Assembly: GCF_900116105.1 (NCBI RefSeq)
Contig: NZ_FPAC01000004.1
Span: 1-64,000 of the forward strand
Source of the DNA: Paenibacillus sp. 453mf
GTDB taxonomy: Bacteria > Bacillota > Bacilli > Paenibacillales > Paenibacillaceae
Length of the DNA: 64,000 nt
Direction: 5' to 3'
Every line of letters starts with the position of its first letter. Position 1 is the first letter of the stretch. A model generated the notes under the pieces. The model saw only the letters and a program-made list of their open reading frames with translations, was not told where the DNA came from and searched no databases. Shown in pieces: positions 44,778 to 52,671 of this stretch. Position numbers and translations under genes: made by a program.

Positions 44778-44816
44778 GTTAACAGAGTGTCAAACACACG
44801 TTAATTATGTGTTTTT
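44778..44816 (-). promoter_or_regulatory. Operator-like repeat before the phn operon
   Basis: AAACACA and TGTGTTT are 7-bp arms around CGTTAATTA, within a 39-bp segment repeated at 41404-41442. It lies about 80 bp upstream of the fused transporter start. It is the best candidate for the DeoR-family regulator's binding site (inference). Confidence 0.55.
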
Positions 44817-44850
44817 GATTGTTTTTAGTTTGTTTTGGCTAGAAACACAC

Positions 44851-44897
44851 AAAAAAAGCTGTTGCTAAACACCTTTATAGGTGCAAGAACAGCTTTT
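44851..44897 (-). terminator. Terminator after the TipA-like merR gene
   Basis: AAGCTGTT (44856-44863) pairs with AACAGCTT (44888-44895), with an inner CACCT/AGGTG stem; TTTTTTTG follows on the minus strand. Confidence 0.8.
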
Positions 44898-44943
44898 CTT
44901 CCTGGTATTTCGATATCTGAGTTACTCCAATCCCCGTCTTCTA

Positions 44944-45708
44944 TTACTTTAAGCCATCACAGTATATGATCATTGCTTCTCTTAGGAAGGCAGCGTACCC
45001 TGGAGTTCTTCCTTTCTCTATATTCTTGGTAAATCTCGAATCCTCCACGTACAGATCGGCCAGACCACGGAAGATTTCGGGTGTACAGTCGTAGTAATTA
45101 TTCGTAATTTCCTGACGAAGCTCAGCAACTCCCTCCTGCACCTGTGCATCTGCAGGCCCAAGGTCCATAGCTCCTTCGATCTTGTCGTTAATCTCTTTGT
45201 TTCTGGCGTGGATTCTCGCCCAGTCCTGCTCCGTATAGGCATCAGTTTTACGCTCGGTTTGCGTAACGATTTCTTCCCCGTACTTCTCCTTCGCTTCCTG
45301 TGAATACTTCGCCTTGTGTTCCTCAATAGATTTCATATCAAATCCGTTAAACATCTCTTCCTTCGACATCGGAACTCCCCCATTCTCCTCTTGTAATGTT
45401 CGATCGACGGTATCGATTAATTCTTCGAGCCGTCTCTTCTGCTCCATGAGCAGCTCTTTGTGCGCCGCAAGCGCCCCTCTTCGGTCAAAATCCGGTCGGT
45501 CCAGAATCGGCCCAATCTCCTGCAGAGTGAACCCGATCTCGCGGAAAAACAGTACCTGCTGCAGCCGTTTCAGATTGTCGTCTGAATACAGCCGGTGACC
45601 GGACTCGGTGACTTCGTCCGGCTTGACCAGTCCAATCTCGTCATAGTGATGCAGCGTTCGGATCGTGACTCCCGTGAATTTCGCTACTTCCTTCACTTTA
45701 TACAGCAT
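44944..45708 (-). CDS. MerR-family activator with TipAS antibiotic-recognition domain
   Basis: The 254-residue protein has the N-terminal MerR domain (FTGVTIRTLHHYDEIGLVKP, about 1-70), a coiled coil (about 75-110) and a C-terminal TipAS domain (FNGFDMKSIEEHKAKYSQEA to AAFLREAMIIYC). It matches the plan of TipAL and Bacillus Mta, which bind drugs and activate efflux or their own genes. No efflux gene is adjacent. Its promoter (45729-45759) has the 19-bp spacing and a Mta-like dyad, predicting autoactivation. Confidence 0.9.
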   Translation of the reverse strand: MLYKVKEVAKFTGVTIRTLHHYDEIGLVKPDEVTESGHRLYSDDNLKRLQQVLFFREIGFTLQEIGPILDRPDFDRRGALAAHKELLMEQKRRLEELIDTVDRTLQEENGGVPMSKEEMFNGFDMKSIEEHKAKYSQEAKEKYGEEIVTQTERKTDAYTEQDWARIHARNKEINDKIEGAMDLGPADAQVQEGVAELRQEITNNYYDCTPEIFRGLADLYVEDSRFTKNIEKGRTPGYAAFLREAMIIYCDGLK

Positions 45709-45728
45709 TCCTTCACCTCCCTGAACTG

Positions 45729-45759
45729 ATCATAATCCATCACGTAACGTTAGTTTCAA
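45729..45759 (-). promoter_or_regulatory. MerR-type promoter of the TipA-like gene
   Basis: -35 TTGAAA (45754-45759) and -10 TATGAT (45729-45734) are 19 bp apart. The spacer starts CTAACGTTACGTGAT, close to the Mta operator of Bacillus as I remember it. Confidence 0.75.
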
Positions 45760-45962
45760 GCGTTCATTTAGGCGTTTCATTTTAGCGCTCCATTTTTGGC
45801 TGCCCATTTTTGGCTCTCTCACTCTGGTTGCTGACACAAAAGTCGTTCGTCATCGAAAAATTCCACTTGGGGACTTAATAAAACCGAAAAAGTGAGACCA
45901 AAACCAAAAAATGCGACCTGTTCATCTCCGAATGTTATTAGATAAAATAAAGTCGCCCCCAT

Positions 45963-45977
45963 TTGGAAGCGTTTACC
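45963..45977 (+). promoter_or_regulatory. Possible CcpA cre site before the glucanase
   Basis: TTGGAAGCGTTTACC fits the cre consensus WTGNAANCGNWNNCW except for the last base. Sited 53 bp before the glucanase start, it suggests carbon catabolite repression. The rest of the 45760-46029 gap has short T-rich repeats (CATTTTTGGCT twice, near 45790-45815) and no gene. Confidence 0.5.
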
Positions 45978-46029
45978 AAAACGAACGATTTCCACTGGGG
46001 AGCATCTACTCTATTGAGGGAGGTTATTT

Positions 46030-48414
46030 ATGAAGCATCGTCATGCTACGGGAAAAAGTATCTTGCACGCCGCGTTCAGCTTGTTCTTAACCGCAATTCT
46101 GGTCACTACCTTCAGTCTGCTGCCCGCTTCCAATGTTCAAGCCGCTGAAGAAGCAGCTCCTTCCATCACCTCAATGACCTATTTCTCTGCCGCCGACGGC
46201 CCTGTTATTACCAAATCGGGCGTTGGGCAGGCCAGCTATGGTTTTGTCATGCCGGTGTTTAACGGAGGCTCTGTCACATGGAATGATGTTGCTCATGATT
46301 TGGGGGTTAAGGTAAAGGTCAATGGAAGCTGGGTTGATATCGATAGTATCGACAGCTTTACTTACAACCAAAACTGGGGGCACTGGAGCGATGGCGGCTT
46401 TAACGGCTATTGGTTCACCCTCTCCTCTACAACGGAGCTTCAGCTGTACTCCAAGACAACCGGAGCTACACTAGAATACACACTCGTATTCAATAACATT
46501 AACAAAACAACGATCACAGCAATGACCCCCACACAAGGACCGCAAATTACAGCGGGATATACAGGCGGTGCAGGCTTCACCTATCCTACATTTAATAATG
46601 ATCCAGCCGTAACCTACGAAGCCGTAGCGGAAGATCTAAAGGTGTATGTCAAGCCTGTCAATGACACAGAATGGATTGATATTGACAACAATGCAGCCAG
46701 CGGCTGGATCTATGATCAGAACTTTGGTCAATTTACCGATGGCGGCGGCGGCTTCTGGTTCAATGTAACGGAGTCGATCAACGTCAAATTAGAGTCCAAA
46801 ACGTCGGCAGCTAACGTTATTTACACCATTACTTTTAATGAACCCGTAAGAAATTCCTATGTGATCACACCGTATGAAGGAACGACATTTACAGCAGATG
46901 AGAGGGGCGCCATTGGCCTCCCTCTTCCCAGGATCGATGGGGGAGCTGCTGTAGGAACTGAGCTCGGTAATTTTGTATACCAGATTAACGTTGGAGGCGT
47001 GTGGATAGATCTGGATCAATCCAGTCAGAGCGGATTTACCTACTCCTCCAGTGGATATAACAACATGTCCGATGCCAATCAGTGGGGCTACTGGGCGGAT
47101 CATATCTATGGCCTTTGGTTCCAGCCTATCCAGGAGGATATGCAGATTCGAATCGGCTATCCGCTGAATGGTCAGAAAGGCGGCAGTATCGGAAATAATT
47201 ACGTCGTCTATACCTTCATTGGCAACCCGGATGCCCCGCGGCCAGACGTAACGGATCAGGAGGATATTATGATCGGAACGCCAGGCAATCCTGACATTCA
47301 AGGCATGAATCTCATTTGGCAGGATGAATTTAATGGATCCACACTCGACACAAGCAAGTGGAGCTATGAAACAGGATATTATTTAAACGATGACCCGAAC
47401 ACCTGGGGCTGGGGTAACTCCGAGCTGCAGCATTACACGAATAGTACACAGAATGTCTTTTTACAAGATGGAAATTTAACGATCAAAGCCATGAACGAGC
47501 CAAAATCCTTCCCACAAGACCCAAGTCGGTATGCACAATACTCGTCTGGTAAGATTAATACAAAGGATAAGTTCTCTCTCGAATATGGCAGAGTGGATTT
47601 CCGTGCGAAGCTGCCGACGGGAAATGGCCTATGGCCAGCCTTGTGGATGCTTCCAGAGAACAGTCCTTATGGTGTATGGGCATCATCTGGTGAAATTGAT
47701 GTTATGGAAGCCAGAGGACGCTTGCCGGGCTCAACCAGCGGTGCCGTACACTTTGGCGGACAATGGCCAGCCAACCGACATCTCTCTGGAGAGTATCACT
47801 TCCCGGAAGGGCAAACCTTCGCAAATGATTATCACGTGTATTCTGTCGTATGGGAAGAAGATAATATTAAATGGTATGTGGACGGGAAGTTCTTCTTCAA
47901 AGTGACGAGAGAGCAGTGGTACTCCACTGCTGCGCCGGACAATCCGAATGCGCCATTTGATCAGCCGTTCTACCTCATTATGAATCTAGCGGTTGGCGGA
48001 AGCTTTGACGGTGGACAGACTCCGAACCCTGGGGATATTCCTGCCACGATGCAGGTAGATTATGTCCGTGTCTATAAAGAAGGCAACTCGAATCCTGATC
48101 CTACCGAACCTACCGAGCCTGAACCTGTCTCTGTTGTTGGAGATGAGGTCAAGGGTCTGAAAATAATTGGAGATGATTTGCAGTTCTATGTAAATGGCGC
48201 AACTTTCGCCGATTTGCACTATAAAGTTAATAACGGAGGGCAATTGAACGTTGCTATGAACTCAACAGGCAGCGGCAATTTCACCTACAATGTAAATAAC
48301 CTGCAGCAGGGAGATACCGTTGAATACTTTTTCACCTATAATCCTGGTGGAGGAGCGTTAGATACGCCTTGGCTCACCTACATCCATGGCGTTACCGAGG
48401 GTGTACCCGAATGA
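46030..48414 (+). CDS. Secreted GH16 beta-glucanase with CBM56-like module
   Basis: The product has 794 residues. A signal peptide (to about 38) is followed by three related N-terminal modules (about 43-160, 160-270, 275-400), each with a V-D-I-D/W-I-D-L-D strand and a W-x-x-W/F-x-D-G-G or W-A-D turn. The GH16 domain (about 425-685) has the catalytic E555-I-D557-V-M-E560 and WQDEFNGSTLDTSKW, and probably cuts beta-1,3- or mixed-linked glucan. The C-terminus (about 705-794; LHYKVNNGGQLNV, GDTVEYFFTYN) looks like CBM56, a beta-1,3-glucan binder, so laminarinase-type activity is favoured. GGGAGG precedes ATG 46030; a cre-like site lies upstream. Confidence 0.92.
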   Translation: MKHRHATGKSILHAAFSLFLTAILVTTFSLLPASNVQAAEEAAPSITSMTYFSAADGPVITKSGVGQASYGFVMPVFNGGSVTWNDVAHDLGVKVKVNGSWVDIDSIDSFTYNQNWGHWSDGGFNGYWFTLSSTTELQLYSKTTGATLEYTLVFNNINKTTITAMTPTQGPQITAGYTGGAGFTYPTFNNDPAVTYEAVAEDLKVYVKPVNDTEWIDIDNNAASGWIYDQNFGQFTDGGGGFWFNVTESINVKLESKTSAANVIYTITFNEPVRNSYVITPYEGTTFTADERGAIGLPLPRIDGGAAVGTELGNFVYQINVGGVWIDLDQSSQSGFTYSSSGYNNMSDANQWGYWADHIYGLWFQPIQEDMQIRIGYPLNGQKGGSIGNNYVVYTFIGNPDAPRPDVTDQEDIMIGTPGNPDIQGMNLIWQDEFNGSTLDTSKWSYETGYYLNDDPNTWGWGNSELQHYTNSTQNVFLQDGNLTIKAMNEPKSFPQDPSRYAQYSSGKINTKDKFSLEYGRVDFRAKLPTGNGLWPALWMLPENSPYGVWASSGEIDVMEARGRLPGSTSGAVHFGGQWPANRHLSGEYHFPEGQTFANDYHVYSVVWEEDNIKWYVDGKFFFKVTREQWYSTAAPDNPNAPFDQPFYLIMNLAVGGSFDGGQTPNPGDIPATMQVDYVRVYKEGNSNPDPTEPTEPEPVSVVGDEVKGLKIIGDDLQFYVNGATFADLHYKVNNGGQLNVAMNSTGSGNFTYNVNNLQQGDTVEYFFTYNPGGGALDTPWLTYIHGVTEGVPE

Positions 48415-48492
48415 TATAACGGGATTCTAAGCAGGTGCGGTATCCATCAGCGTCATAGTCATTCATGTCAAAGCAGCTCTATAGCTCAAGAG

Positions 48493-48530
48493 AAAGAAGC
48501 AGGCACAGCACAATTGCCTGCTTCTTCTTG
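48493..48530 (+). terminator. Terminator after the glucanase gene
   Basis: AGAAGCAGGCA (48495-48505) pairs with TGCCTGCTTCT (48515-48525), followed by TCTTGG. Confidence 0.75.
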
Positions 48531-48584
48531 GTTGTATTTTCTCTCAGTAACCAACCTCTATTTTGTTAATTAAATGACTTTGAC

Positions 48585-49106
48585 TCATCTATGAATGCCG
48601 TATACTTCCCTGTACAGCTGTTCCTTATACGAATGAAACTCCGTTTCTGTCAATCGCTGAGGATAGCTCATAATGCATAAGGGCAGCTCCGGCTGACCTT
48701 CCCGCAGCGGCGGCTGTACATACTTGTGATCCCCAAGCTGAAAACCGAGCCGCTCATAGAACCCGATTCTTCTTCGCTTCAGCTCATCTTCGGGAGGCTC
48801 GACTTCTAGAATGACCGGCAGTGCCGATTCCTTCATGAATTGTTCCATTAACTGTCTTCCTCTTCCTCCGCCTCGAATGACCGGAGAAACGGCAATATGC
48901 TCGACGAATCGAAAGCTCTCAAATTCCCAGCCCGCGAGAAAAGCAATTACTTTCCCGTGCTCATCCTCTTGTGTCAGGAGCCGATAGTACGGATTAGACA
49001 ATAACATCTTCTGCCCTTCATAGCTGCGATACTCAATAACCGGGAAAGAATCCTTCATGATGCTATATATCTGATCAAATGTTTCTAGTTGAACCAATTC
49101 TTTCAC
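48585..49106 (-). CDS. GNAT-family N-acetyltransferase
   Basis: This 173-residue protein has the acetyl-CoA motif VIRGGGRGRQLMEQF in the centre and the typical RIGFYERLGFQLGDH towards the C-terminus. The acceptor is unknown. The start is unclear: GTG 49106 lies only one base after AAGGA, whereas TTG 49097 would have a normal spacing and lose three residues. It converges with the glucanase across the terminator at 48493. The following gap to 49390 holds only the terminator at 49276. Confidence 0.85.
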   Translation of the reverse strand: MKELVQLETFDQIYSIMKDSFPVIEYRSYEGQKMLLSNPYYRLLTQEDEHGKVIAFLAGWEFESFRFVEHIAVSPVIRGGGRGRQLMEQFMKESALPVILEVEPPEDELKRRRIGFYERLGFQLGDHKYVQPPLREGQPELPLCIMSYPQRLTETEFHSYKEQLYREVYGIHR

Positions 49107-49275
49107 TTCCTTATATCACAATCTGCTAGATGCTGCTTTCAACCACAATGCTGCCTTTTCCAGTCTAGCACTGCACCTCAAGGATATTCAAACCACAGCT
49201 CACTCTGATTGCAATAACGCCCCGTCATGTACCTTCTATCTTATCCAACTCTTCCCATAATGATGTGGACACAAA

Positions 49276-49309
49276 GGAAAAGCCCAGGCCTTCTGGCCTG
49301 GACTTTTCC
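49276..49309 (-). terminator. Terminator after the 55-residue gene
   Basis: GGAAAAG-CCAGGCC pairs with GGCCTGG-CTTTTCC around TTCT. Confidence 0.75.
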
Positions 49310-49389
49310 CTCCATGTGAAGTGACTGTCAGATGATGAGTGACTGTCAAGCAAATATGCCTGCTGATTAGTGACTGGGTGTGTGATAGC

Positions 49390-49557
49390 CTATTTCAAAT
49401 CTACGCGCGGTACTTTTTTGCCTCCATGTGACGATCGCGAGCTTCTCATCATATTGGAGACTGACGTAAACAGCTTGTCCCTCGCTTTTTTATTCCTCAT
49501 CAAGTAAGTGACACCAGCGCCAACGGCTGTCATTATAATTCCTCTTTTTTTAGACAT
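49390..49557 (-). CDS. Small basic protein, 55 residues
   Basis: A strong AGAGGAGG stands nine bases before ATG 49557. The peptide begins MSKKRGIIMTAVGAGVTYLM, i.e. a short Gly/Ala-rich hydrophobic stretch, then is rich in Lys, Arg and Ser and ends RVDLK. It recalls the small YtxH/DUF3918-like proteins common in Bacillaceae and Paenibacillaceae. Function unknown. It is followed by a terminator at 49276-49309, which supports that it is expressed. Confidence 0.75.
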   Translation of the reverse strand: MSKKRGIIMTAVGAGVTYLMRNKKARDKLFTSVSNMMRSSRSSHGGKKVPRVDLK

Positions 49558-49673
49558 GTGTAACTTCCTCCTCTTAGGATATATTTCATCGTGTCTTGCT
49601 TGAAATTTACCCTTTGCGGGGAAAACGAAACGCTAACGCTGACGATTAGAATGATTTACACTATAAAATTGCT

Positions 49674-50168
49674 CTAATTTACGTCTGCTGAGGATACGGA
49701 TGTCTGTGATTTCAGAATGGTATATTTCTGATCTTCCTTGAACTGTTCCCACGCTGTATCATACACCACTTCCACATCAGGATGGGCTGTGAAATAATCC
49801 TCTCTCACTTCAAACCTCACTTCATAAATGCTTGTCTCTTCATTGCTGCTGGCGATGCTAACCTTGGGCTCAGTGAACACTTCATCCGCCTCATCAGGCA
49901 TTACAAACTGAACCTGATAATCCGGATTATTTGTAACTTCCGCAGTGATTCGAACTTCGCGGCCAGATTCATTATAATGAGAAGATTTCATTTGCATCTG
50001 ATCTTGCTCTGGTATCTCTTCAGGTTCGGAAGAATCCGCTTCATCCAAGAGATAATAGACTTTATCTAATTCAGGTGCAATTTCTTCAACCGCAGCAGGC
50101 TGTGAGCAGCCTGCTGCCAGCAAGCCTGTTAATATGGCTGGCAGTATCTGTTTAGTTAGTCGATTCAT
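49674..50168 (-). CDS. Putative lipoprotein of unknown function
   Basis: This 164-residue protein has a lipobox LLAAGC at about 16-21. The mature protein is acidic, with an N-terminal linker (about 35-60) and a beta-rich domain (REVRITAEVTNNPDYQVQFV). No family was recognised. It is likely anchored at the outer face of the membrane. The ribosome binding site is weak. Confidence 0.7.
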   Translation of the reverse strand: MNRLTKQILPAILTGLLAAGCSQPAAVEEIAPELDKVYYLLDEADSSEPEEIPEQDQMQMKSSHYNESGREVRITAEVTNNPDYQVQFVMPDEADEVFTEPKVSIASSNEETSIYEVRFEVREDYFTAHPDVEVVYDTAWEQFKEDQKYTILKSQTSVSSADVN

Positions 50169-50256
50169 AATTAAAAATACTCCAATTCTGAATAAGTGTT
50201 GAATGCTGAATGAATCTATTCAGTTCGTTCGCAGTCCTTGTAATTGAAAATACTGA

Positions 50257-50490
50257 TTATCCACCCTCTTTGTCCCGATCTGACTTAATTGCTTGATTAG
50301 CCGTCGCTGCTTTGGCTTCGGCATCCAAATCCCGGACCGTCTTTGTCAGCCGGGTTATGGAGTTATCCAGCTTATCTAAACGCGTTCCAATCGTGCTCAG
50401 TATATACCGGAGTAAAATGACACAAACCGCCATGGGAAAACCGATGTTCGTCACCAAGTAAATGATTTCTTCCAGATTGATTAATTCCAT
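50257..50490 (-). CDS. YvrJ/holin-like small membrane protein
   Basis: The product is 77 residues. One hydrophobic helix (about 12-32; VTNIGFPMAVCVILLRYIL) is followed by an amphipathic coiled coil, the plan of YvrJ (PF12841) and BhlA-type proteins. GGGAGGG stands before ATG 50490. There is no lysis gene nearby, so a prophage origin is not supported. Confidence 0.72.
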   Translation of the reverse strand: MELINLEEIIYLVTNIGFPMAVCVILLRYILSTIGTRLDKLDNSITRLTKTVRDLDAEAKAATANQAIKSDRDKEGG

Positions 50491-50592
50491 TGTAAATCCC
50501 TCCCTTATATATGGAAAGGTAATGGAATCGTCCTTTTTACAACTATTAACAGCGATTTCTTGAATTCCCGGTCTTAGATAAACTTTATGTAA

Positions 50593-50627
50593 CGCAAAAG
50601 AACCGCCCGGAGCTTCTGCCGGACGGC
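50593..50627 (-). terminator. Terminator after the 51-residue gene
   Basis: CCGTCCGG and CCGGGCGG (minus strand) pair around CAGAAGCT, followed by TTCTTTTGC. Confidence 0.7.
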
Positions 50628-50686
50628 CTAACGCATACTGTTCTGAAGTTTAAATCATCTATATCCTGTTATGTTTGATGCTTGCT

Positions 50687-50842
50687 TTATTTCTGACCTT
50701 CGGGAGCTGTATCAGAAGATTTCTTAGTACCCTTGCTCTTATATGGCTTTGGCGCACTCTTGGCGCGTCGCTCACTGGCTTGCCAGCGATTCCAGCCTTT
50801 TTTGCCTGTCCCTCTTCCTGTCCCGCCTTTACCTTTTGCCAT
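50687..50842 (-). CDS. Small basic protein, 51 residues (DUF3934-like)
   Basis: GAAGGA lies before ATG 50842. The peptide starts MAKGKGGTGRGTGKKGWNRW and is Gly/Lys/Trp-rich, ending APEGQK. This GTGRGTGKKGWNRW head is characteristic of the small DUF3934 family of Bacillota. Function unknown. It is followed by a terminator at 50593-50627. Confidence 0.78.
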   Translation of the reverse strand: MAKGKGGTGRGTGKKGWNRWQASERRAKSAPKPYKSKGTKKSSDTAPEGQK

Positions 50843-50925
50843 GCTATCCTTCACCACTTTATATTCATTTCCATACTTATGGGTTAGCCTAACACTATAC
50901 AGGAATGAGAACTCAATGTACAGTC

Positions 50926-51207
50926 TTACGAAGAAGCCTTGAAATACTCATCCCGGTATTGATTTATATTTGTTAATATGGACTGTGCATTCGTCGTAAA
51001 TAAGAGATATGCTGCATCCTTTGTACGGATTACGATCCGATCTGTGGTACCTTGCGGTAAACCAATTCTTATTGCATCCTTTATTTCACCTGCATACGTT
51101 GCATCCTCAATAACGGAGACGATTTGCTCAAGCGGTATTTCGACCTTGGTCAATTGCCATCGAATTACGAGCTGATCACCTTTTCTCGCAACCGTAATAC
51201 CCAGCAT
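50926..51207 (-). CDS. SunI/YnzG-like PH-domain protein
   Basis: The 93-residue protein resembles SunI, the sublancin immunity protein of Bacillus, along its length (LGITVARKGDQLVIRWQLTK, EIPLEQI, TDRIVIRTKDAAYLLFTTNA). The SunI N-terminal membrane tether is absent or very weak, so it may be cytoplasmic. No bacteriocin gene is visible nearby. AAGGGGG precedes ATG 51207. It follows the protoporphyrinogen oxidase gene at 43 bp on the same strand. Confidence 0.78.
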   Translation of the reverse strand: MLGITVARKGDQLVIRWQLTKVEIPLEQIVSVIEDATYAGEIKDAIRIGLPQGTTDRIVIRTKDAAYLLFTTNAQSILTNINQYRDEYFKASS

Positions 51208-51250
51208 ACTGATGTCCCCCTTAATAATAGTGGTATCTATCCCTCTGAGG

Positions 51251-52657
51251 TTATTCTACTACGCCTTGTAAATGCAATTGCTCAATTACCTTCGCTGCTG
51301 TCTTCTCCCCATTCAGCATGCAATCTGGAATCCCCACTCCATAGTAGGAACAGCCAGCAAGCCAAATTCCCGGGAAATAAAGTGCCATACCATGCTCCAG
51401 CGACTGAACCAGTTCATGATGCTTCATATGATAATTCGGCATTTGCTCATGCCATTTGCGGACGTGATGCGTCATCGGCTTCGCCGAAATTCCCATCGCC
51501 TCGCGAATATCGCTCAGCGCAACCTCAATAAGCTCCTCTTCAGACAAGGGAAGAAGTGAGTCATATACTGGCTTCGTGCTTTTATAAAAGAGTCTGACCA
51601 GCAAACGGCTGTGATCCGATGTATGCTTCCACTTTCGGCTCGTCCAGGTACAAGCATTGCACTTCAGGTCACTCGCATCCGTCGTGATGAACCCCGTCCC
51701 GTTAGCCGGGAGCTCACTGTCCGGAATGTCAAAGCCCAAATAGATGCTGATCAAGGAGCTGCTCTTCAGCTTCTCAAAATCTCTCATAAGCTCAGGCTTA
51801 GCAAGCATACTTCCCGCTGCGGTATGAGGGACACTTAATACGACGTAATCGGCTTCCAATTCATCACCGGCAGACAAATTCAATGTATACTTTCCATTCA
51901 CACGCTCAATGCGGGTAACGGACGTCTCTTTACGAATATCCACCTTAGAGAGTTCCCTTTCAAACGCATCAATGAGATCAGACATCCCTCCAGCAAAAGA
52001 AAGAAACTTCTTCTCTCCAGAGGATTTCAGCTTGCCTCGCTGCTCGGACAGTCCGCGGATCAGGCTCCCATATTCGTTCTTGTAATCCAGCAGATAGGAC
52101 AGCGTCGAAGCCAGGGTAAGGTCATAAATATTCCCTGAATATACCCCGGATATAACGGGTGCAATCTGCTTCTCCACAAACTCCTTGCCGAGAAAAGCTT
52201 CAAGAAATTCACCTAGAGAATCATTTTTTGTAAACCGGTCATTAGGCGTGTAAAAATCCTTGAGTGCTTCGACTTTTCCTTCGGCAGATACAAGTGTCGT
52301 ACTGGCGAGAGATTCAATGCTCATCGGTATCCCGAACATGGAATCATCAGGAATCTGCTTCAGCGCTCCGTCACTGTGGACAAAAGAAGTACCTGTCTCG
52401 TTGAAAACGATGCGATCGGTTAGCCCAAGCTGCTCAATGTATTGAAACGTATTCTTTTTGCGCGTCACAATGGAGTCAGCTCCCGTCTCCATCGTAAACT
52501 CCCCATCATGTACGGTGCTAATTTTGCCGCCCAGCGCAGAGTCTGCCTCTAACAGGACGATCCGCACGTCTTGACCGCTTGTTCTAATCTCTTTTTGCAA
52601 ATGATAGGCACAGGACAAGCCTGTAATGCCTCCGCCGACGATGGCCACTGTCTTCAA
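51251..52657 (-). CDS. hemY: Coproporphyrinogen/protoporphyrinogen oxidase
   Basis: This 468-residue FAD enzyme of heme synthesis begins with the FAD-binding dinucleotide fold VAIVGGGITGLSCAYHLQKE. It has GKISTVHDGEFTMETGADSI, and the C-terminal IWLAGCSYYGVGIPDCMLNG closes the FAD site. In Bacillota this enzyme (also called CgoX) oxidises coproporphyrinogen III. The start is TTG 52657, six bases after AGAAGGTGAG. It is not accompanied by other hem genes here but lies 14 bp behind the RlmA-like gene in one likely operon. Confidence 0.95.
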   Translation of the reverse strand: MKTVAIVGGGITGLSCAYHLQKEIRTSGQDVRIVLLEADSALGGKISTVHDGEFTMETGADSIVTRKKNTFQYIEQLGLTDRIVFNETGTSFVHSDGALKQIPDDSMFGIPMSIESLASTTLVSAEGKVEALKDFYTPNDRFTKNDSLGEFLEAFLGKEFVEKQIAPVISGVYSGNIYDLTLASTLSYLLDYKNEYGSLIRGLSEQRGKLKSSGEKKFLSFAGGMSDLIDAFERELSKVDIRKETSVTRIERVNGKYTLNLSAGDELEADYVVLSVPHTAAGSMLAKPELMRDFEKLKSSSLISIYLGFDIPDSELPANGTGFITTDASDLKCNACTWTSRKWKHTSDHSRLLVRLFYKSTKPVYDSLLPLSEEELIEVALSDIREAMGISAKPMTHHVRKWHEQMPNYHMKHHELVQSLEHGMALYFPGIWLAGCSYYGVGIPDCMLNGEKTAAKVIEQLHLQGVVE

Positions 52658-52671
52658 TGGAATCTCACCTT

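Noticed and set aside
50257..50490. Prophage holin
   Set aside because: There are no endolysin, portal, capsid or integrase genes nearby; YvrJ-like proteins also occur outside phages.
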